Shown here piece after piece: positions 34,985 through 47,986 of a stretch of 64,000 bases of DNA (the first letter of the stretch is position 1; the number at the start of each line of letters is the position of its first letter). The position numbers were made by a program, and so were the translations under genes. The stretch is taken from positions 1,537,727,072-1,537,791,071 of the forward strand of contig OY856409.1 in NCBI GenBank assembly GCA_963693085.1. The letters run 5' to 3'. The stretch comes from Alisma plantago-aquatica (Eukaryota > Streptophyta > Magnoliopsida > Alismatales > Alismataceae). Under the pieces are notes generated by a model. The model was not told where the DNA came from, did not search any database, and saw nothing but the letters and a program-made list of their open reading frames with translations.

Positions 34985-37609
34985 TAACTCATTAAACCTT
35001 TCACACTCGAGGAATTACAATCTGCTATCTATGATCTCGGCAAAAATAAATCTCCTGGTCCTGATGGTCTAAATGTGGAATTCTACTTGGCAAACTGGAA
35101 CCATTATAAACATGACTTTCTTGCTTTTCTTTCCGCCTTCCATGCAAGTTCAAACCCTCATAACATCATCAAATACATCAATAACACATTCATCTCTCTC
35201 ATCAAAAAAATAGTAAACCAGAATTAATCTCACATTTCAAACCTATCAGTCTCATAAACACCTCTTACAAAATCATTACAAAAACTTTAGGATATAGGAT
35301 CAAACCTATCGTGGACGACACCATTCCTCTTAACCAATCCGCCTTTCTAAAAAACAAAAGCATTCAAGATGCCTTTTTAATGGTAAATGAAACAATCCAT
35401 CTCTGTCACACAAAAAAACCCTCCTTGCCATCAAACTGGACTTCGAAAAAGCATTCGACTTTGTTAACTGGAACTGCCTACTGCAAACTCTCAAGGGTTT
35501 TGATTTTCTTGACAAATGGATCTCTTGGATCCATGCATGCATATCCACAAATCACTTCTTCACAATCATCAATGGCGTTCCTTTTGGCTATTTCCATAAT
35601 TCCAATGGACTTAGAAAAGGGGACCCTCTCTCTCCTTACCTTTTTATCATATTAACAACCATTCTCTCTCGCATGATTCATATGGGAAAGCAAAACTGAC
35701 TCATTTCGGCTCCTGATGTCTGTAAGGAGAACATTATTTAATTCGTTGATGACACCATCATTTTCTCCTCTCCAGATATATCCTCTATACAGAATATTTT
35801 CAGGATCATAGGTATATTCTCTTATATCTTTGGGCTGAAAGTAAACATTCAAAAATCCTCCATTTTTGGGGTAAACATTCAACAATCGACTTTGGAGAAC
35901 CTAAAAGACTTCTTAAAATGCAGAACAGAAGATTTCCCGATCAAATACCTGGGTCTCCCCATCACCCCATATAACATTTCCAATGTTGTTTGGAAACCCA
36001 TAATTTCAAAAATAAACACAAAACTCACCAGCTGGGAAAACAACTTCCTAAATCTCTCGGGGAGGCTCACCCTGCTTAATAGTGTCATCACACCTATAAC
36101 AACACACTTCTTAAGTTGCATACCCTTACCCTCAAAAACTAAATCCATACTAGACAAAATCCGAAATAATTTCCTTTGGAACAATGTCCAAAAACTAGAT
36201 AAACCTGGGAAACACTATCATCTAGTTAATTGGAAAATGATTTCAGCTCCAATTGATCAAGGCGGTTGGGGAATTATAAATATTAAAACACACTCTCTCT
36301 GCCTCATTGCCAAAATCATTGATTGTCTTACCCAAAATAAAAAGAAAATCTGGACAAATCTCATCACTAACAAATACTACCATAACTCACCTCCTTGGCA
36401 CCAAATCCAGTGGAAATCAGCTTCCCCACTCTGGAAATTCATTAATAAAAATATAAAAACGATTTCACAAATCTTAATTACTCCTCCCCATTCTCACAAA
36501 AACATCTCCTTCTGGTCTGATCTATGGTATGAAAACAGCTCTGTTGTAAATCTCAAAACATCTTGGTCTATTCCAAAAAAACTCCTCAACCTAAAAATTG
36601 ATAAAGCCCTTTCGCTCATCACTAGTAACAGATCAAACTCTTTCAAAAGATGTATCCTTTCCCAGGTAAGTCAAAATGAATTCAGAAATCTCTCTAGTTC
36701 TTTGGAAAACAACACCACAAATAACATCACTTGGAAATGGGGGAAAGAATATTCGGTCAAACTAGCTTACAACTTTCTCTCATTCAGAGGTATCTCCCCA
36801 TCTTCATCAAAGCTTTGGAAACAAAAATGACCACAAAAATACAAAATATTCTTATGGCTTCTTTTACATAATAAACTTCTTACAGGAGAAAACATCACAA
36901 GAAAGGGTTTCGTTGGACCTTTTAGATGTGTCCTCTGTGAAAAAAATAGTGATTCAGTCAGTCACATCTTCTTTAAATGCACTTTCTCTCAAAAAATCTT
37001 TTTACACTTCATGCGAAATTGCCTTCCTGATCTCCAGGAAGCCATTTTCCCCATCCAAACAACTCCTTCAAGACATTACAGAAATTTCAAAAGCAATGAT
37101 CTTTTCATCACAATCTGCTGGAACCTTTGGAAAGAAAGGAACAATAGAACTTTCAACAACATCAAAAAAAAATTGGCAAGAATTATTATAACACAAATAG
37201 ATGTCGATCTTCACATCCTTACTAAACTGCAGGAAAAATAGCAGATGGAAGAATGGACGAATCGGAAGAAGGTGAATCTGAAGCAGCATTTCTATGTGAT
37301 CTTAAAGCTATGGTGGACGATGAGGCTAGGGTCAGCTTAGTGCAACAACTTCTGTGATTTTATTTCTAAATCAAGGACTGTTCAAATCAGGGAAATCTCT
37401 ATGATGCAAAAATATTATATTTTGATAGGAGGTTTGTCTTAAAGGGTGTCTCCCCCAGCTAGCTGAACTATGCCTCCTTATGCTTTTTTCAGTTTTTTTC
37501 TTTCTGCTGCAGTTTTTTCTTCCTAAACTCTCTGTTCGTACTCTACATAAACAGGTTTTCGCTTACTTGATGTGTTTATTAAATATATAACATTACCTTT
37601 CCTCAAAAA
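34985..37609 (+). mobile_element. L1-type LINE, 5'-truncated
   Basis: It begins inside the RT domain and ends with a short poly(A) (37602-37608) preceded by 'taaatatataacattacctt', a common 3' end of plant L1 elements. ORF1 and the endonuclease are absent, as expected from incomplete reverse transcription. No clear target-site duplication was found. Confidence 0.7.
34998..37020 (+). pseudogene. LINE reverse transcriptase with C-terminal zf-RVT region, broken
   Basis: RT blocks in order: an N-terminal segment with KSPGPDG at about 35050; a template segment with FLKNKSIQDAFLMVNE at 35345; then, after a frameshift near 35418, LDFEKAFDFVNW with the first catalytic Asp; GLRKGDPLSPYLF at about 35610; and FVDD at 35742-35753, where plant LINEs usually have FADD. 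From 35892 to 36827 the frame is open for 312 codons (thumb and connection, LKYLGLPI-like text). After a TGA where Trp is expected, the same frame continues into a zinc-binding CVLC...H...C segment near 36930-36980, the zf-RVT domain. It has several stops and at least two frameshifts, so it is inactive. Confidence 0.75.
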
Positions 37610-39795
37610 AATATGTGAAGAAGATAGTGCCGCTCTGCCGGTGGCCACACCGAGCTATTGGAGAAACAGGTATCACGCTAACTTACTGTACATACTTGTC
37701 ATCTCAATCAGCGAATCCTTGCTGCCCTATTATTGCAATACAATAACTTGATACGTTTTTCGACGCACCCAGAAGTAAGTGTAAGCTTTTCCTTTCTACG
37801 GAGAACAAATGAGGTTGATCTGCTTCCACATACAGCAAAGGTTCCACATACTAATGGCCGGCTGCACTAAATATGTCACCAATCAGGAGGGCGGGAGTGA
37901 GGGCGGGAGTTGTGTGTTGAGCGTGTAGGACAGAAAAATAACGGATACGGTTGCACTGCAGGTTAGAGTTACTAAAATGTATCAATATTGTAGAGTAACG
38001 TTACCCGTAGTAAGCTCTACATCTGTCCACATATATGATTCTCGGGACTCCAAAAAAGGCTGGTCTCAGCTATTATCTCTCATGAAGATTAACTCCACAC
38101 CAACTACTCTATGCAGAAATTAAAGAGTCTTTAAGTGCTAGCTCTCTCCACTCCTATTTCCACTCCCAAATTTGAAAATTTATATTTTCTTTTGCTACTG
38201 TCTTTCCAGCTCCATTCCTGTCACGTATTTCTGCACTAGTACAATACACAATTACATATTTGATTTGTAAAATACTTATAAATATAGAGTACTTTCAATC
38301 AAATTGTACATGCAGTACAATAAATCAATTTTTCATACATTCAAAAAGTAGTGTTTGACAAAATTGTGTACAAGAAGTAAAATACTAATAGATACATTAT
38401 ACTAGAATAACAACCACATTTTGAAGGTCAAGATGTACCATATAACAAATATAACGTTACAGTACAAAACATACAGTACGAGACGTACAATACAAGATGT
38501 ACAGTACTAACAACACATTTGACATGTGTTGCGCATATTTTATTATTTACACAACATTATAGTACAAGACGTACAGTACATGACGTACAAAATTAATTAT
38601 ATAATTTATAAATATTTTAGTAGTAATATTAGTAATGTATGCTTCGTATTGTACATCTTGTACTGTACGTGAAATTTGAGTTAAAAATGACAATAATTAT
38701 TCATGCGCAAATATTGCAATATGTAATGTTGTGTAAAATAATGTATGTATGATTAATATTTTGAAACTGTATTGGTGTACATATATAACAATATGAAATG
38801 TAACATATGAAATAAATTATAAAAAAAATCAGTAAGTGTACGTATAGTACATACACATTTGTGTAATATAATAATTATTATGTATGAGAAAGTATGTCAA
38901 TATGTAACGTTGTCTTAAATATTGTATATATGACTAAATTTAAAAGCTATATTGTTTTTTATGTAACATTATTAGACGTAACATATCAAATAAGTTATAA
39001 TAAAAAATGTCAACAATTGTCTTATTCAGTATGTGCGTTTACAGAACGTGAGCTGGAGGGAATTGGAAACGAACTAAAATTTACTTGTATATATTTTTAT
39101 AATCTGTGGTGGAGTTAAGATATCACAAGTGCTATTATTTGGACAATGGATGCAATAACTACAGTCTGCATATTTTTTCATAACCGTTGCATGGGCAATA
39201 CCGACGTTACATGGGGCAATAATGGTTGTGAGTGGAATATCTTTGGTCATGCAATAAATTCTATTTTTCCCCATGTTCCCGGTATGCTAGCGGGTGGAAG
39301 AGTGACTCTGGCTAGAATTACTCATATTGTATTGGTTGTATCATTCATTGATGCCGATGGCTTTAAGGTGTCATTCATTGATCATGTAATGGTATGGGAT
39401 TACAATGAGTGTCAACGGGGGGTGATAGACTGATAGTTATGACACGAGTAGGGGGTGGGGGTAATTCAGGGATCAAAGATATAGATAGACGGCATCTTAA
39501 ATAGTTATGAAAGGGGGCAATGCAATCTTCTGTATAGTAACATGGGTCTGCTATATGGACATATTTTGAAATTCAAAGTGAAAATCAAGTCATTCTTTAG
39601 CACAAAACGAAACATATCCAAATAAAATAACATATTTTATTTGTTATTTCTTTATTTTGCGGTGGAGATCGATTTGAGATTTATTTTGAGCTCCAACATA
39701 AAATCCATATAGCAAATACGGAAATGGATGATCCCACCATGTAAGTTGCCATCCGAGTGGTGCCAACTCAACGTCACAATCTTTTTGGACCCCAT
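37610..39795. other. Stretch with no supported gene; AT-rich GTAC-rich repeats
   Basis: From 38400 to 38670 the words 'gtacagtac' and 'gacgtaca' recur on both strands. Two diverged direct copies of about 125 bp lie at 38705-38830 and 38888-39009. A 95-codon frame at 39146-39433 has no recognised domain. Confidence 0.35.
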
Positions 39796-41320
39796 TGTTG
39801 GACATTCTAAGGTTTCTAATTATTGTTTAAACAAAACTTTTAATATACGACAACAATTTAATCCAATCAATAATATAGATAAAAGAAATAACATAGTCTA
39901 GATAAGCTTGTGGGAGAAGGCCGGTCACAAACATCATTTTCGTGAAGACAAAATCTGTCACTCCTATGCATGAGCTTTATTGGCGTCTTGTCTCCCATAT
40001 TCAATCACCCCACAGCTCAGGCTCTGCCTCCTGGTGCCAGTAAGAGGACAGTGTGGAATTGTCCTTTGGCCCTCGAATGTCACCCAAAAAAGTCACACAA
40101 AATACTCTCTAATGCACAATATTGGGTGGAGAAGAATGGTGAAGAACAAATTGGGAGAAAATAGAGAAGTGGCCAAGAACAAAGTCGCACGTAGCAACAA
40201 CGAGCAACACACAACAAGAGTAATGGTCGCACACACCAAATTCTTATTGTGTTGTTTCTAATTTTCAGTATATTCTGTATGTTTCAGTATATTCGTTGTA
40301 TTAAAAATGGCTTAGGTGTGTCCTATATATGGATGTAGCTCCTCAAATTGACAAATAAACAACCAAGTCTCCTTTAATAATTTTTTGCATCAAGTTCTCA
40401 AATAAAATGGTTCATTAGGCGCACCCAAAATGAAACCGAAGAGACATAATGGCTGGACAATTGAGTGGATTTAATTCAATGGAATGAATGGTTTGGATGG
40501 CTTTAATACAGTTTCTTTTCCAAGACAATTAAAAATGAGGAATTATGCATCTTCAAATTTTCAAATGATACAACTAAAGCGTCGTCAAATAAAACAACAT
40601 ACAAACAAAACAACATAAACAACTTACGCTTAATAAAAAATTCAAATTGTACGTACGTATTGAGTCGGACGAGAGCTTTTAAAATACAAATGAAAATATG
40701 GATGGATTACAACATTTGCCCACATATTTCATCAACCTCAAAAAATTATGAACGATAAAAGAGAAAAGAAAAAGATAGGAAAGAAAGGAGACTAAAAATT
40801 ATGTCGTTTAGCATATGTAGCTTAGGGATTTGAACCTTGCCTAGCAATAGATCATCTACATCCGATAGACATGGTGAATTGTATCTTGAGCATGACTGAT
40901 TTAGATTTTAATAAGTCGTGCATAACATAGTGAGGGCATGAGGATTTATTCATACCAGTGTTCATATTAAGGCCTTTGTTAGAATCTGTTTCATGAGAGC
41001 TCTAGCGAGTATGTCCAACTCATATAAACCCCCGTCTAGGGTTACACTCACATAGTAGGGATCTCCCAAAGGCGTACTGTCCAGTACTATACCCTACCAA
41101 ACATATGACCTCAACCCCACTCAGTGTAAAAGCTCTTCCTCTACTAAGACAGTTCTGAAGCACAAATGCCATAGGGAAGGGTCTGTAGTACAATTCCAAG
41201 AAATGTTCTTCTACCGAATACATGCACAACTTAGTTGTCCCTTTGAACAATTCCTATGGGATCTCTAGTTTTGAGATGGTAGGGTTACCAGTGTGGTGTT
41301 TAACACATGGGAAAAAGACA
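39796..41320 (-). repeat. 3' LTR of copia 2 (left copy)
   Basis: The minus strand starts TGTCTTTTTCCC after a purine tract and ends CCAACA. 'ttaattattgtttaaac' through 'gcacaatattgggtggag' (39815-40130) matches 45303-45565 and 47935-47965. A TATA-like CCATATATAG is at 40323-40332 (minus). Confidence 0.75.
40323..40332 (-). promoter_or_regulatory. Copia 2 LTR TATA box
   Basis: Minus strand reads CCATATATAG then GACACAC. Confidence 0.45.
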
Positions 41321-41333
41321 TGTCCCCCTCGAC
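41321..41333 (-). other. Copia 2 polypurine tract
   Basis: Minus strand reads CGAGGGGGACA, directly before the LTR start. Confidence 0.6.
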
Positions 41334-41449
41334 GTACTAAGTACTAGATTTCTAACTAGACCTTTTGTGAGAGGATCAACAATAATCTTTAGTGATCTAA
41401 CAAACTATAGAGATATAACACCATGAATAATGAAGTATCTCACCTATTC

Positions 41450-42800
41450 CTACCTTAATCTCATAAAGAGCTTACCCAGATTATTGTTACATTGTTTATC
41501 TTTGTCTATGGTTGATATGTTGTCATAATGTATTGGGATAGAAGAAAATGTATTTGAAATTAAATGTATTTTGAGTAAAAGATTTCTAATCCTATCAAGT
41601 AAACAATAATCTAAATCTAAGGCTATAAAATCGGACTCCATAGTGGATCTATCCCTTAGAGTTTTCTTGGATGATTTCCAAGAGACTGCAACACCACCTA
41701 GGCAAAAGACATAACAACTGGTGGACTTGGTTTCATCAAAGTCAACAATCTAATTTGCATCCGTATAGTCCTCTAACACAGCTGGAAAACCAGTGTAATG
41801 AATACCATAACTCATGGTACCTTTGAGATGCCTAAATACTCTAACCAAAGCCTTCCAATGATCTGCATTAGGACAACTAGTGTACCTAATTACCCTACTG
41901 ACTACATAAGAAATATGTATTCGAGAACAATTAGCTAAGTAAATCAAGTTTCCTATAGCATGGGCATATCTAGTGCGATCCACATGGTCACCTTTGTCTG
42001 CCTTGTGATGTAATGAAGGATCATAAGGAGTACTAACAGACCCACAAGAGTACATATTAAATCTATGTAAAATCTTTTATACATAGTGAAACTGGTTTAA
42101 GGAATACGTAGAAGTAAATCTACTTAATTAAACGCCAATAATAATATCAACAATTCCTAAATCTTTCATATCAAAATTCTTGGAAAAAAAGGATTTTGTT
42201 TCAGAAAGGATGTTAGCATTGGATCCAAAAATTAATATATCATCTACATACAAGCATGTGATCAGAACTGCATCATCAACAATCCTAGAATAAATGCATC
42301 TATCAGATATATTTGTAGTAAAGTCATAAGATAATATAGTTTTATTGCATTTGTCTTTCCACTACTTAAGTGCTTGTTTTAGACCATACAAAGATTTTAC
42401 AAGTCTAAAAAATTTGTGTGCTTATCCTTGGACCACTAAACCCTTGAGTTGATCCATATAGATTTCTTCCTCAAGATGCCCATTGAGGAAGCAGTCTTTA
42501 CATCCAACTGGTTAATTTCAAGATTATGGATCATGGTCAAAGCAACAAGGACACAGACGGAGGTGATCTCTATTAAACAAGCATAGGTGTCAAAGTAATC
42601 AACTCCTTCTACTGCTTGTAACCTATATCTACTAGCCTGGCTTCAAACTTTTCTATGCTACCATCTGCCTTTAACTTCTTTCTATACACCCATTTGCATC
42701 CAACAATTTTTCAACCTGGAGGAAGATCAGTTAGAATCCATATGATTGTTTATAACTAATTTTATTTCACTGTCGACATCTTCCTTCCAGAAACCATCAT
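41450..42800 (-). pseudogene. Copia 2 reverse transcriptase and RNase H, broken
   Basis: The RT catalytic YVDD is intact at 42239-42250, in the text LYVDDILIFGSN. The RT/RNase H connection runs at 41750-42055 ([20 protein letters not shown], then [20 protein letters not shown], then YTDAN where RNase H usually has YSDAN). The last block (41450-41641) starts MESDFIALD, equivalent to the RNase H Glu-containing motif, and ends before the expected His/Arg block. Stops separate these pieces. Confidence 0.7.
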
Positions 42801-44118
42801 CTATGATTTCAAGGCATCTTCATAGGTCTTAGGGTCTTCTTCTATTAAGAAGGTGTAGAAGCTAGAGCCAAAGTTCTTAGCTACTTTAGTCCTTTTACTC
42901 ATACCAAAGTCACTGAGAGGCTCAACCACTTCAAGGTTCAGCGGTTCTAGTTCATGTATGTGTATGTTGGCTAGAGGAGTTGAATCTTGATTGGTTTCTG
43001 AAGGTTCAGAAGTTTCCATATTTTAAGAACCTTCACCAACTTATTTGAGAACACTAGGCTTGAAAGGAAATATTTTTTAATAGTAAAAATCATCTATAGG
43101 TCTTACATCTATTATGGAGTTTGTTTTAATGTCAGGGATGTATGACATTATTACTAGAACATGTTTGCATTGTTCTTTTCAACATAACATATGAAAATGG
43201 TATCAATGGTTTTGGGACCAAGCATTCTTTTATTATTTTCAGGGATTTAACTTTGGCCAAGAGTCCCCACAGATCAAGATAATTTAAAGTAAGTTTCTTA
43301 TTAAACCAAAGTTCATAAGGTGTTTTCTCTATGTGTTTGAAAGGGATACAGTTCCAAACATAGTTTGCGGTTAAAAGAGCCTCCCCCACATTCTTTGATG
43401 TAGACCAGATTCAGCTAGCATGACATTTACCATGTCGATCATGGTTTTTTTCTTTCTTTCAATTACACCATTAGATTATGGGTTGTATGGGGTGGTGGTT
43501 TCATGAATAAGGTCATGATCTTCACGGAACTATCTAAGTTCATTAGAAGTATATTCACCTTCTCTATTAGATCTAATCCTTTTAATATTCTTCTTGATTT
43601 GTTTTTCTACTTGTGACTTATAAATTTGAAGTTTTTCCATTTGTTCACCCTTGTATTTCAACAAGTAAATGAAATGGTATTTATAATCATCAATGAATGT
43701 CACAAAGTAGCGCATGCCATCATGAGTAAGAACATTATTTAAATCACATATATCAGTATGAATAAGATCAAGTAGTGATGTGTTCCTTTCTACTGATCTG
43801 AAAGGTTTCTTAGGTAATTTGTCTTGAACAATAAAAAATCATTAGAGATTGGAGTCTTGGGAATTATGTCCATGTGAACCATTCATTTCATAGTGTTTTT
43901 TTCACATGTCCTAGACGAGCATGCCAAACATCACAAGATATAGAAGTAGAAAGGGTACTTAAACAATTATCATTAATATGAGAGGTACCATTACAAGAAG
44001 AGGCACATAGCTTAACTAAACCCCCATAGGTGTACCCAACACCTATGTAAGAAACAAATATAGATATTACAACTTTGTTTCCTTGACATAAAGGTGTGTA
44101 ACTAGATGACATGATCAA
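42801..44118 (-). pseudogene. Copia 2 integrase region, broken
   Basis: The pre-integrase zinc motif WHARLGHVKK is near 43900. The catalytic core reads YFVTFIDDY at 43690 and NREGEYTSNE at 43540 (Glu of the DDE triad kept, one Asp-to-Asn neighbour change). Then come GEALLTANYVWNCIPF...TPYELWF at 43260-43389 and a linker with KRTKVAKNFGSSFYTFL near 42870 that leads into RT. There are frame breaks between all blocks. Confidence 0.7.
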
Positions 44119-45215
44119 GACTTAACTAACTAAGTTTTTTTAAAACTAGGAACATGTAAAACATTTTGTATTCTAAGGATTTTCCCAGATGTGAGCTTTA
44201 GATCTACATGTCCATAGCTCTAAAATCTATTTGGCAGACACATCATTGCCTTAAGAGATCACATGACTGTTGTCTGCCTTTTAGAAGACGACGCATCAAC
44301 CCCCACATTGATCATGTTCACTTTTGCATTCTAAGGGGCCTGGTAAATTTGCTTCCTTTCACCTTTATGGTCCCTATAAATATCTGCAAGATGACCAGGC
44401 TAGCCAAATGCATAACAAATGTGTTGGCCCCAAAATCAGAGTTATTATTTTGTTCGGGCTAGTTGCCTTACTTGAAAGATTGTTTAGACTTAAGATTGAA
44501 CTTGTTTGGTTTCCTCTTGAGTTTGAGATTATCTACTAGGTTGATTGGGGTATTAACCTTGGCATCCTTTTCTCTATGATGGAATTCAATTTGAAGAGAT
44601 TTCACTAAGGAAGAAATGGTTAACCTATTATGTGTATGACAAAGAAACTTGGCAAAGTCTTTCTAGGATGGAGGAAATTTTTCAATAAGGGTTGCCACTT
44701 GCACATTTTCCTCAAGCTTATAACCACTAAAGATGGATTTTAAGACTAGGTCCTAGTACTCAAGTACTTGGGTTGGAACATGTTTATTATCTGCCATATT
44801 ATATTCATACCATCTTACGAAGGCATATTGTTTTAGACCATCATTTTGCATTCCAAACTTGTCATTTAAAGTTTGTCAAAGCTCAAAGGTAGAAGGTTGC
44901 TTGTGGTATATGTCATAGAGCTTATCGAAGAGAGCAGATAAGATCCTACCATGATAACTGTAATCTAAATATTTAAATGCTTTGAGTAGGAGAGGAGTAT
45001 ATGGGAGAAAATGAATCATTGTATGTATGAATCAGGATATCAACAATATTAAAGGATGATTCCCATTCCTTCAGTGGTGTGGTAGCTAAAACTAGACCTA
45101 AGTAAGTAAACCAGAACTTCATCTTTTGTTGCCAATGACGGAAATATAAACTCATAATTTTTTTGGGCCTAAGACTAGCTATGTATACCATGGTCATCAT
45201 GTTTCTAGGCTCCAT
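44119..45215 (-). pseudogene. Copia 2 gag remnant
   Basis: At 44973-45215 the text FRHWQQKMKFWFTYLGLV matches the start of copia Gag (usually F-x-x-W-x-x-K-M-x-F-x-L). The remainder to 44119 has many stops, and I could not recover a zinc knuckle. Confidence 0.55.
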
Positions 45216-45287
45216 ATTCAGTAAATAGAATTGTTCGAATTATCAACAAATAATCAATAATTAGAAAGGGGATTTTGTCTTCACTAA

Positions 45288-45570
45288 TATTGGAAAATTA
45301 AATAGTTTTTAATTATTGTTTAAACAATACTTTCAATATATGACAGTATTTTAATTTGATGAATAATAAAGAACAATGAAATAACATAGTTTAGATAAGC
45401 CTGTGGGTGAAGGCGTGCCACGAAGATCACTGTCGTGAAGACAAAATTCATCGCTCCTATACACGAGCTTTACCGACGTCTTGCCTCCCAGATTCAATCA
45501 CCACATAGCTCAACTACTACCTCCTGGTGTCAGCAAGAGGACAACGTGGAATAGTCCTTTGGCCCTTAAA
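45288..45570 (-). repeat. 5' LTR of copia 2, part 1
   Basis: Matches 39796-40075 of the left LTR up to the RTE insertion. The terminal TG is TA here. Confidence 0.7.
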
Positions 45571-47915
45571 CATCATCATCATCATCATCTAAGCCTCAAT
45601 CCCAACTATGTTGGGGTCGGCTACATGGATCCTTCGTTTCCATTCAGCTCTATCATGGGTCATATTCTGATTGAGATGTAGAGATTCAAAATCTCTCTTT
45701 ATAAGTTCATCCCATGTTAATTTAGGCCTTCCTCTTCTTCTATTTATAGTGTTTGGCTCAATAGCATTTCTTCGTATAGGCGCACTAGTAGGTCTGCGTT
45801 GCACATGTCTGTACCATCTGAGTCGGCCCTCACGCAACTTGTCCTCAATGCTCGCCACCCCCACTTTATTCCTGATATAGTCATTTCTCAAACGATCTTT
45901 TCTTGTCTTCCCACACATCCATCTCAGCATACGCATTTCGGCCACGTTCATCTTGTTGAGACCTTGTTTCTTCACCGCCCAACATTCACTCCCATAGAGC
46001 ATGGCTGGTCGTATAGCTGTTCTATAAAACTTACTTTTTAACCTGAGAGGGATCTTCTGATCGCATAAAACTCTAGTTGCACTCCTCCATTTCAACCATC
46101 CTGTAGTGATCCGGTGACAAACATCATTTTGGACATCCCCGTCTATTTGAATAATAGAGCCTAAGTAACGAAATTTGTCACATTTTGGTATATCTACTCC
46201 GTCCAACTTGGCTCCATCATTCACACTGCGAGATTGGCTGAAATTGCAATGCATATACTCAGTTTTGCTCCTGCTAATCATCAATCCATTTGATTCCAAT
46301 GCCTTTCTCCAACATTCAACTTTATCATTCAATCCATCTTTTGTTTCGTCAATCAAAACAATATCATCAGCAAATAACATACACCAAGGAATATCATCCT
46401 GAACATTCTTTGTTAACTCATCCATAACCAGAACGAATAGATATGGGCTGAGTGTGGATCCTTGGTGTACCCCAACTGTAATAGGAAAAGTTGGTGTCTC
46501 TCCTCCAGGAGTCTTGACACTTGCAGTAGAGTTATCATACATGTCTTTGATCAAGTCAATGTATTGGATAGGCACACCCTTTTTCTTCAAAACCATCCAT
46601 AACACTTCTCTGGGTACTCGATCATAAGCCTTCTCTAGATCGATAAACACCATATGAAGATCTCTTTTGCTTTGTCTATACTTCTCCATAAGCCTCCTTA
46701 TCAGAAAAATAGCCTCTGTTGTTGATCTTCCAGGCATGAAACCAAATTGGTTGTTTGATACCTGTGTTATAGATCTTAACCTCTGCTCAATAATCCTCTC
46801 CCAAAGCTTCATCGTGTGACTCATCAGCTTGATACCTCTATAGTTTGTACAACTCTGAACGTCACCTTTGTTCTTGTAGATTGGGACTATAATACTATTT
46901 CTCCACTCATCCAACATCTTCTTGGTCTTCATAATCTTGTTAAAGAAATTTGTTAACCATGTAACTCCCTCATCCCCCATACTCTTCCATACATCAATGG
47001 GAATATTGTCTGGTCCGCATGCCTTTCTCATTTTCATCTTTTTCAAAGCATTCTTGACCTCAAATGGTGAAACTCGTCGTGTGTAAATGATATCTCTCGT
47101 ATTCATGTCACACGAGTCACTAACATTATATGCAGTATCTCCATTGAAAAACTTATGGAAGTAATTTCTCCACTGGTTTTTGATATCATCGTCCTTCACC
47201 AATACTCTACCATCTTCATTATTTATGCATTTTACTTGACTCAAGTCTCTTCCTTTCCTTTCTCTTATACGAGCCATTTTATATATATCATTTTCCCCTT
47301 CTCTAGTGTCCAGCTTCTTATACATATCATCAAAGTATCTAGACCTTGCCTCCCTAACCACCTTTTTAGCTTCTTTCTTTGCTTGCTTGTATCTTTGGAA
47401 CGTTGCATCATCTCCATATTTGGGCAAGCTCCTATAGATCTCCCTTTTCAGTTTAATAGCCTTTTGTACTTCATCATTCCACCACCAAGTCTCCTTCTGT
47501 GGAGGTCCACAACCTTTAGACTCCCCCAAAACCTCTTTGGAAATTTTTGTTATGCAGGAGCTCATGTTATGCCACATAGTGTTAACATCAGACTCCAAGT
47601 TCCAAGTTACCTCCTTGATGAGTTTATCATGAAAAGTCAATTTCTTTTCTCCTTTAAGATTCCACCACTTGATCTTGCTATCTTGGTTTCCGTTATGTTT
47701 GCCTTTATTGATCTTCATGTTAATATCCAAAACTACCAACCTATGTTGGGTCGTGAGTTCTTCGCCAGGAATCACTTTACAATCCTTGCATATGTTACGA
47801 TCCACCCGCCTTGTAAGGAGGTAATCAATTTGGCTACAGTTGTGCCCACTCTTGAAAGTAATCATATGGGATTCTCTTTTCTTGAAATGGGTGTTACTCT
47901 TAGACATGGTTGAAA
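45571..47915 (-). mobile_element. RTE-type LINE, 5'-truncated, with intact RT ORF
   Basis: The 3' end is six CAT repeats (ATG on the element strand, 45571-45588) instead of poly(A), preceded by the conserved 'gttggggtcggctacatggatcc' neighbourhood of plant RTE elements. The 5' end is cut within the endonuclease, near 47915, and LTR sequence resumes at about 47929. A target-site duplication is not obvious because the LTR sequence at the junction has diverged. Confidence 0.8.
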
Positions 47916-47946
47916 AATAAATTGTGGGAATTACTCTTAGATGCAC
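45589..47946 (-). CDS. RTE LINE endonuclease C-terminus and reverse transcriptase
   Basis: An uninterrupted 785-codon frame. Residues 1-18 come from LTR or junction sequence, so the annotated ATG is accidental. Residues 36-47 ([12 protein letters not shown]) and 67-73 (QHRLVVL) are the last blocks of the APE-type endonuclease; its N-terminal half is missing. The RT spans about 300-640: ACGPDNIP (309-316), GRSTTEAIF (406-414), the first catalytic Asp in FIDLEKAYD (434-442), [11 protein letters not shown] (494-504) and FADD at 525-528. The C-terminus contains the Trp/Arg-rich [10 protein letters not shown] region typical of RTE. The stop codon lies directly against the ATG-repeat tail, so there is essentially no 3' UTR. 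With all RT motifs intact it is the best-preserved coding sequence here, but without the nickase it could not transpose alone. Confidence 0.85.
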   Translation of the reverse strand: MHLRVIPTIYFSTMSKSNTHFKKRESHMITFKSGHNCSQIDYLLTRRVDRNICKDCKVIPGEELTTQHRLVVLDINMKINKGKHNGNQDSKIKWWNLKGEKKLTFHDKLIKEVTWNLESDVNTMWHNMSSCITKISKEVLGESKGCGPPQKETWWWNDEVQKAIKLKREIYRSLPKYGDDATFQRYKQAKKEAKKVVREARSRYFDDMYKKLDTREGENDIYKMARIRERKGRDLSQVKCINNEDGRVLVKDDDIKNQWRNYFHKFFNGDTAYNVSDSCDMNTRDIIYTRRVSPFEVKNALKKMKMRKACGPDNIPIDVWKSMGDEGVTWLTNFFNKIMKTKKMLDEWRNSIIVPIYKNKGDVQSCTNYRGIKLMSHTMKLWERIIEQRLRSITQVSNNQFGFMPGRSTTEAIFLIRRLMEKYRQSKRDLHMVFIDLEKAYDRVPREVLWMVLKKKGVPIQYIDLIKDMYDNSTASVKTPGGETPTFPITVGVHQGSTLSPYLFVLVMDELTKNVQDDIPWCMLFADDIVLIDETKDGLNDKVECWRKALESNGLMISRSKTEYMHCNFSQSRSVNDGAKLDGVDIPKCDKFRYLGSIIQIDGDVQNDVCHRITTGWLKWRSATRVLCDQKIPLRLKSKFYRTAIRPAMLYGSECWAVKKQGLNKMNVAEMRMLRWMCGKTRKDRLRNDYIRNKVGVASIEDKLREGRLRWYRHVQRRPTSAPIRRNAIEPNTINRRRGRPKLTWDELIKRDFESLHLNQNMTHDRAEWKRRIHVADPNIVGIEA

Positions 47947-47986
47947 AATATTGGGTGGAGAAGAATGTCAAAGAACAAACTTGAAA
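47929..47986 (-). repeat. 5' LTR of copia 2, part 2
   Basis: 'atgcacaatattgggtggag' and neighbours match about 40110-40150, followed directly by the giant LTR at 47987. Confidence 0.65.

Larger units (their letters stand above)
39796..47986 (-). mobile_element. Second Ty1/copia retrotransposon, minus strand, interrupted
   Basis: Left LTR 39796-41320 (the 3' LTR of the element) and right LTR 45288-45570 plus about 47929-47986 (the 5' LTR) are homologous. Between them, in minus order, lie gag, integrase, RT and RNase H. The right LTR is split by an RTE LINE and then cut off by the giant-LTR element at 47987. I could not see a standard tRNA-Met primer site left of 45288, so it has decayed or uses another tRNA. 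Lineage is uncertain, perhaps Tork- or Ivana-like. Confidence 0.75.

Noticed and set aside
45571..45588. CAT repeat as a poly-His coding tract or plain microsatellite
   Set aside because: It is the 3' tail of the RTE LINE on the opposite strand.
47155..47913. 252-codon plus-strand ORF
   Set aside because: Antisense shadow of the RTE ORF; hydrophobic composition arises from reading the reverse strand and no domain is seen.
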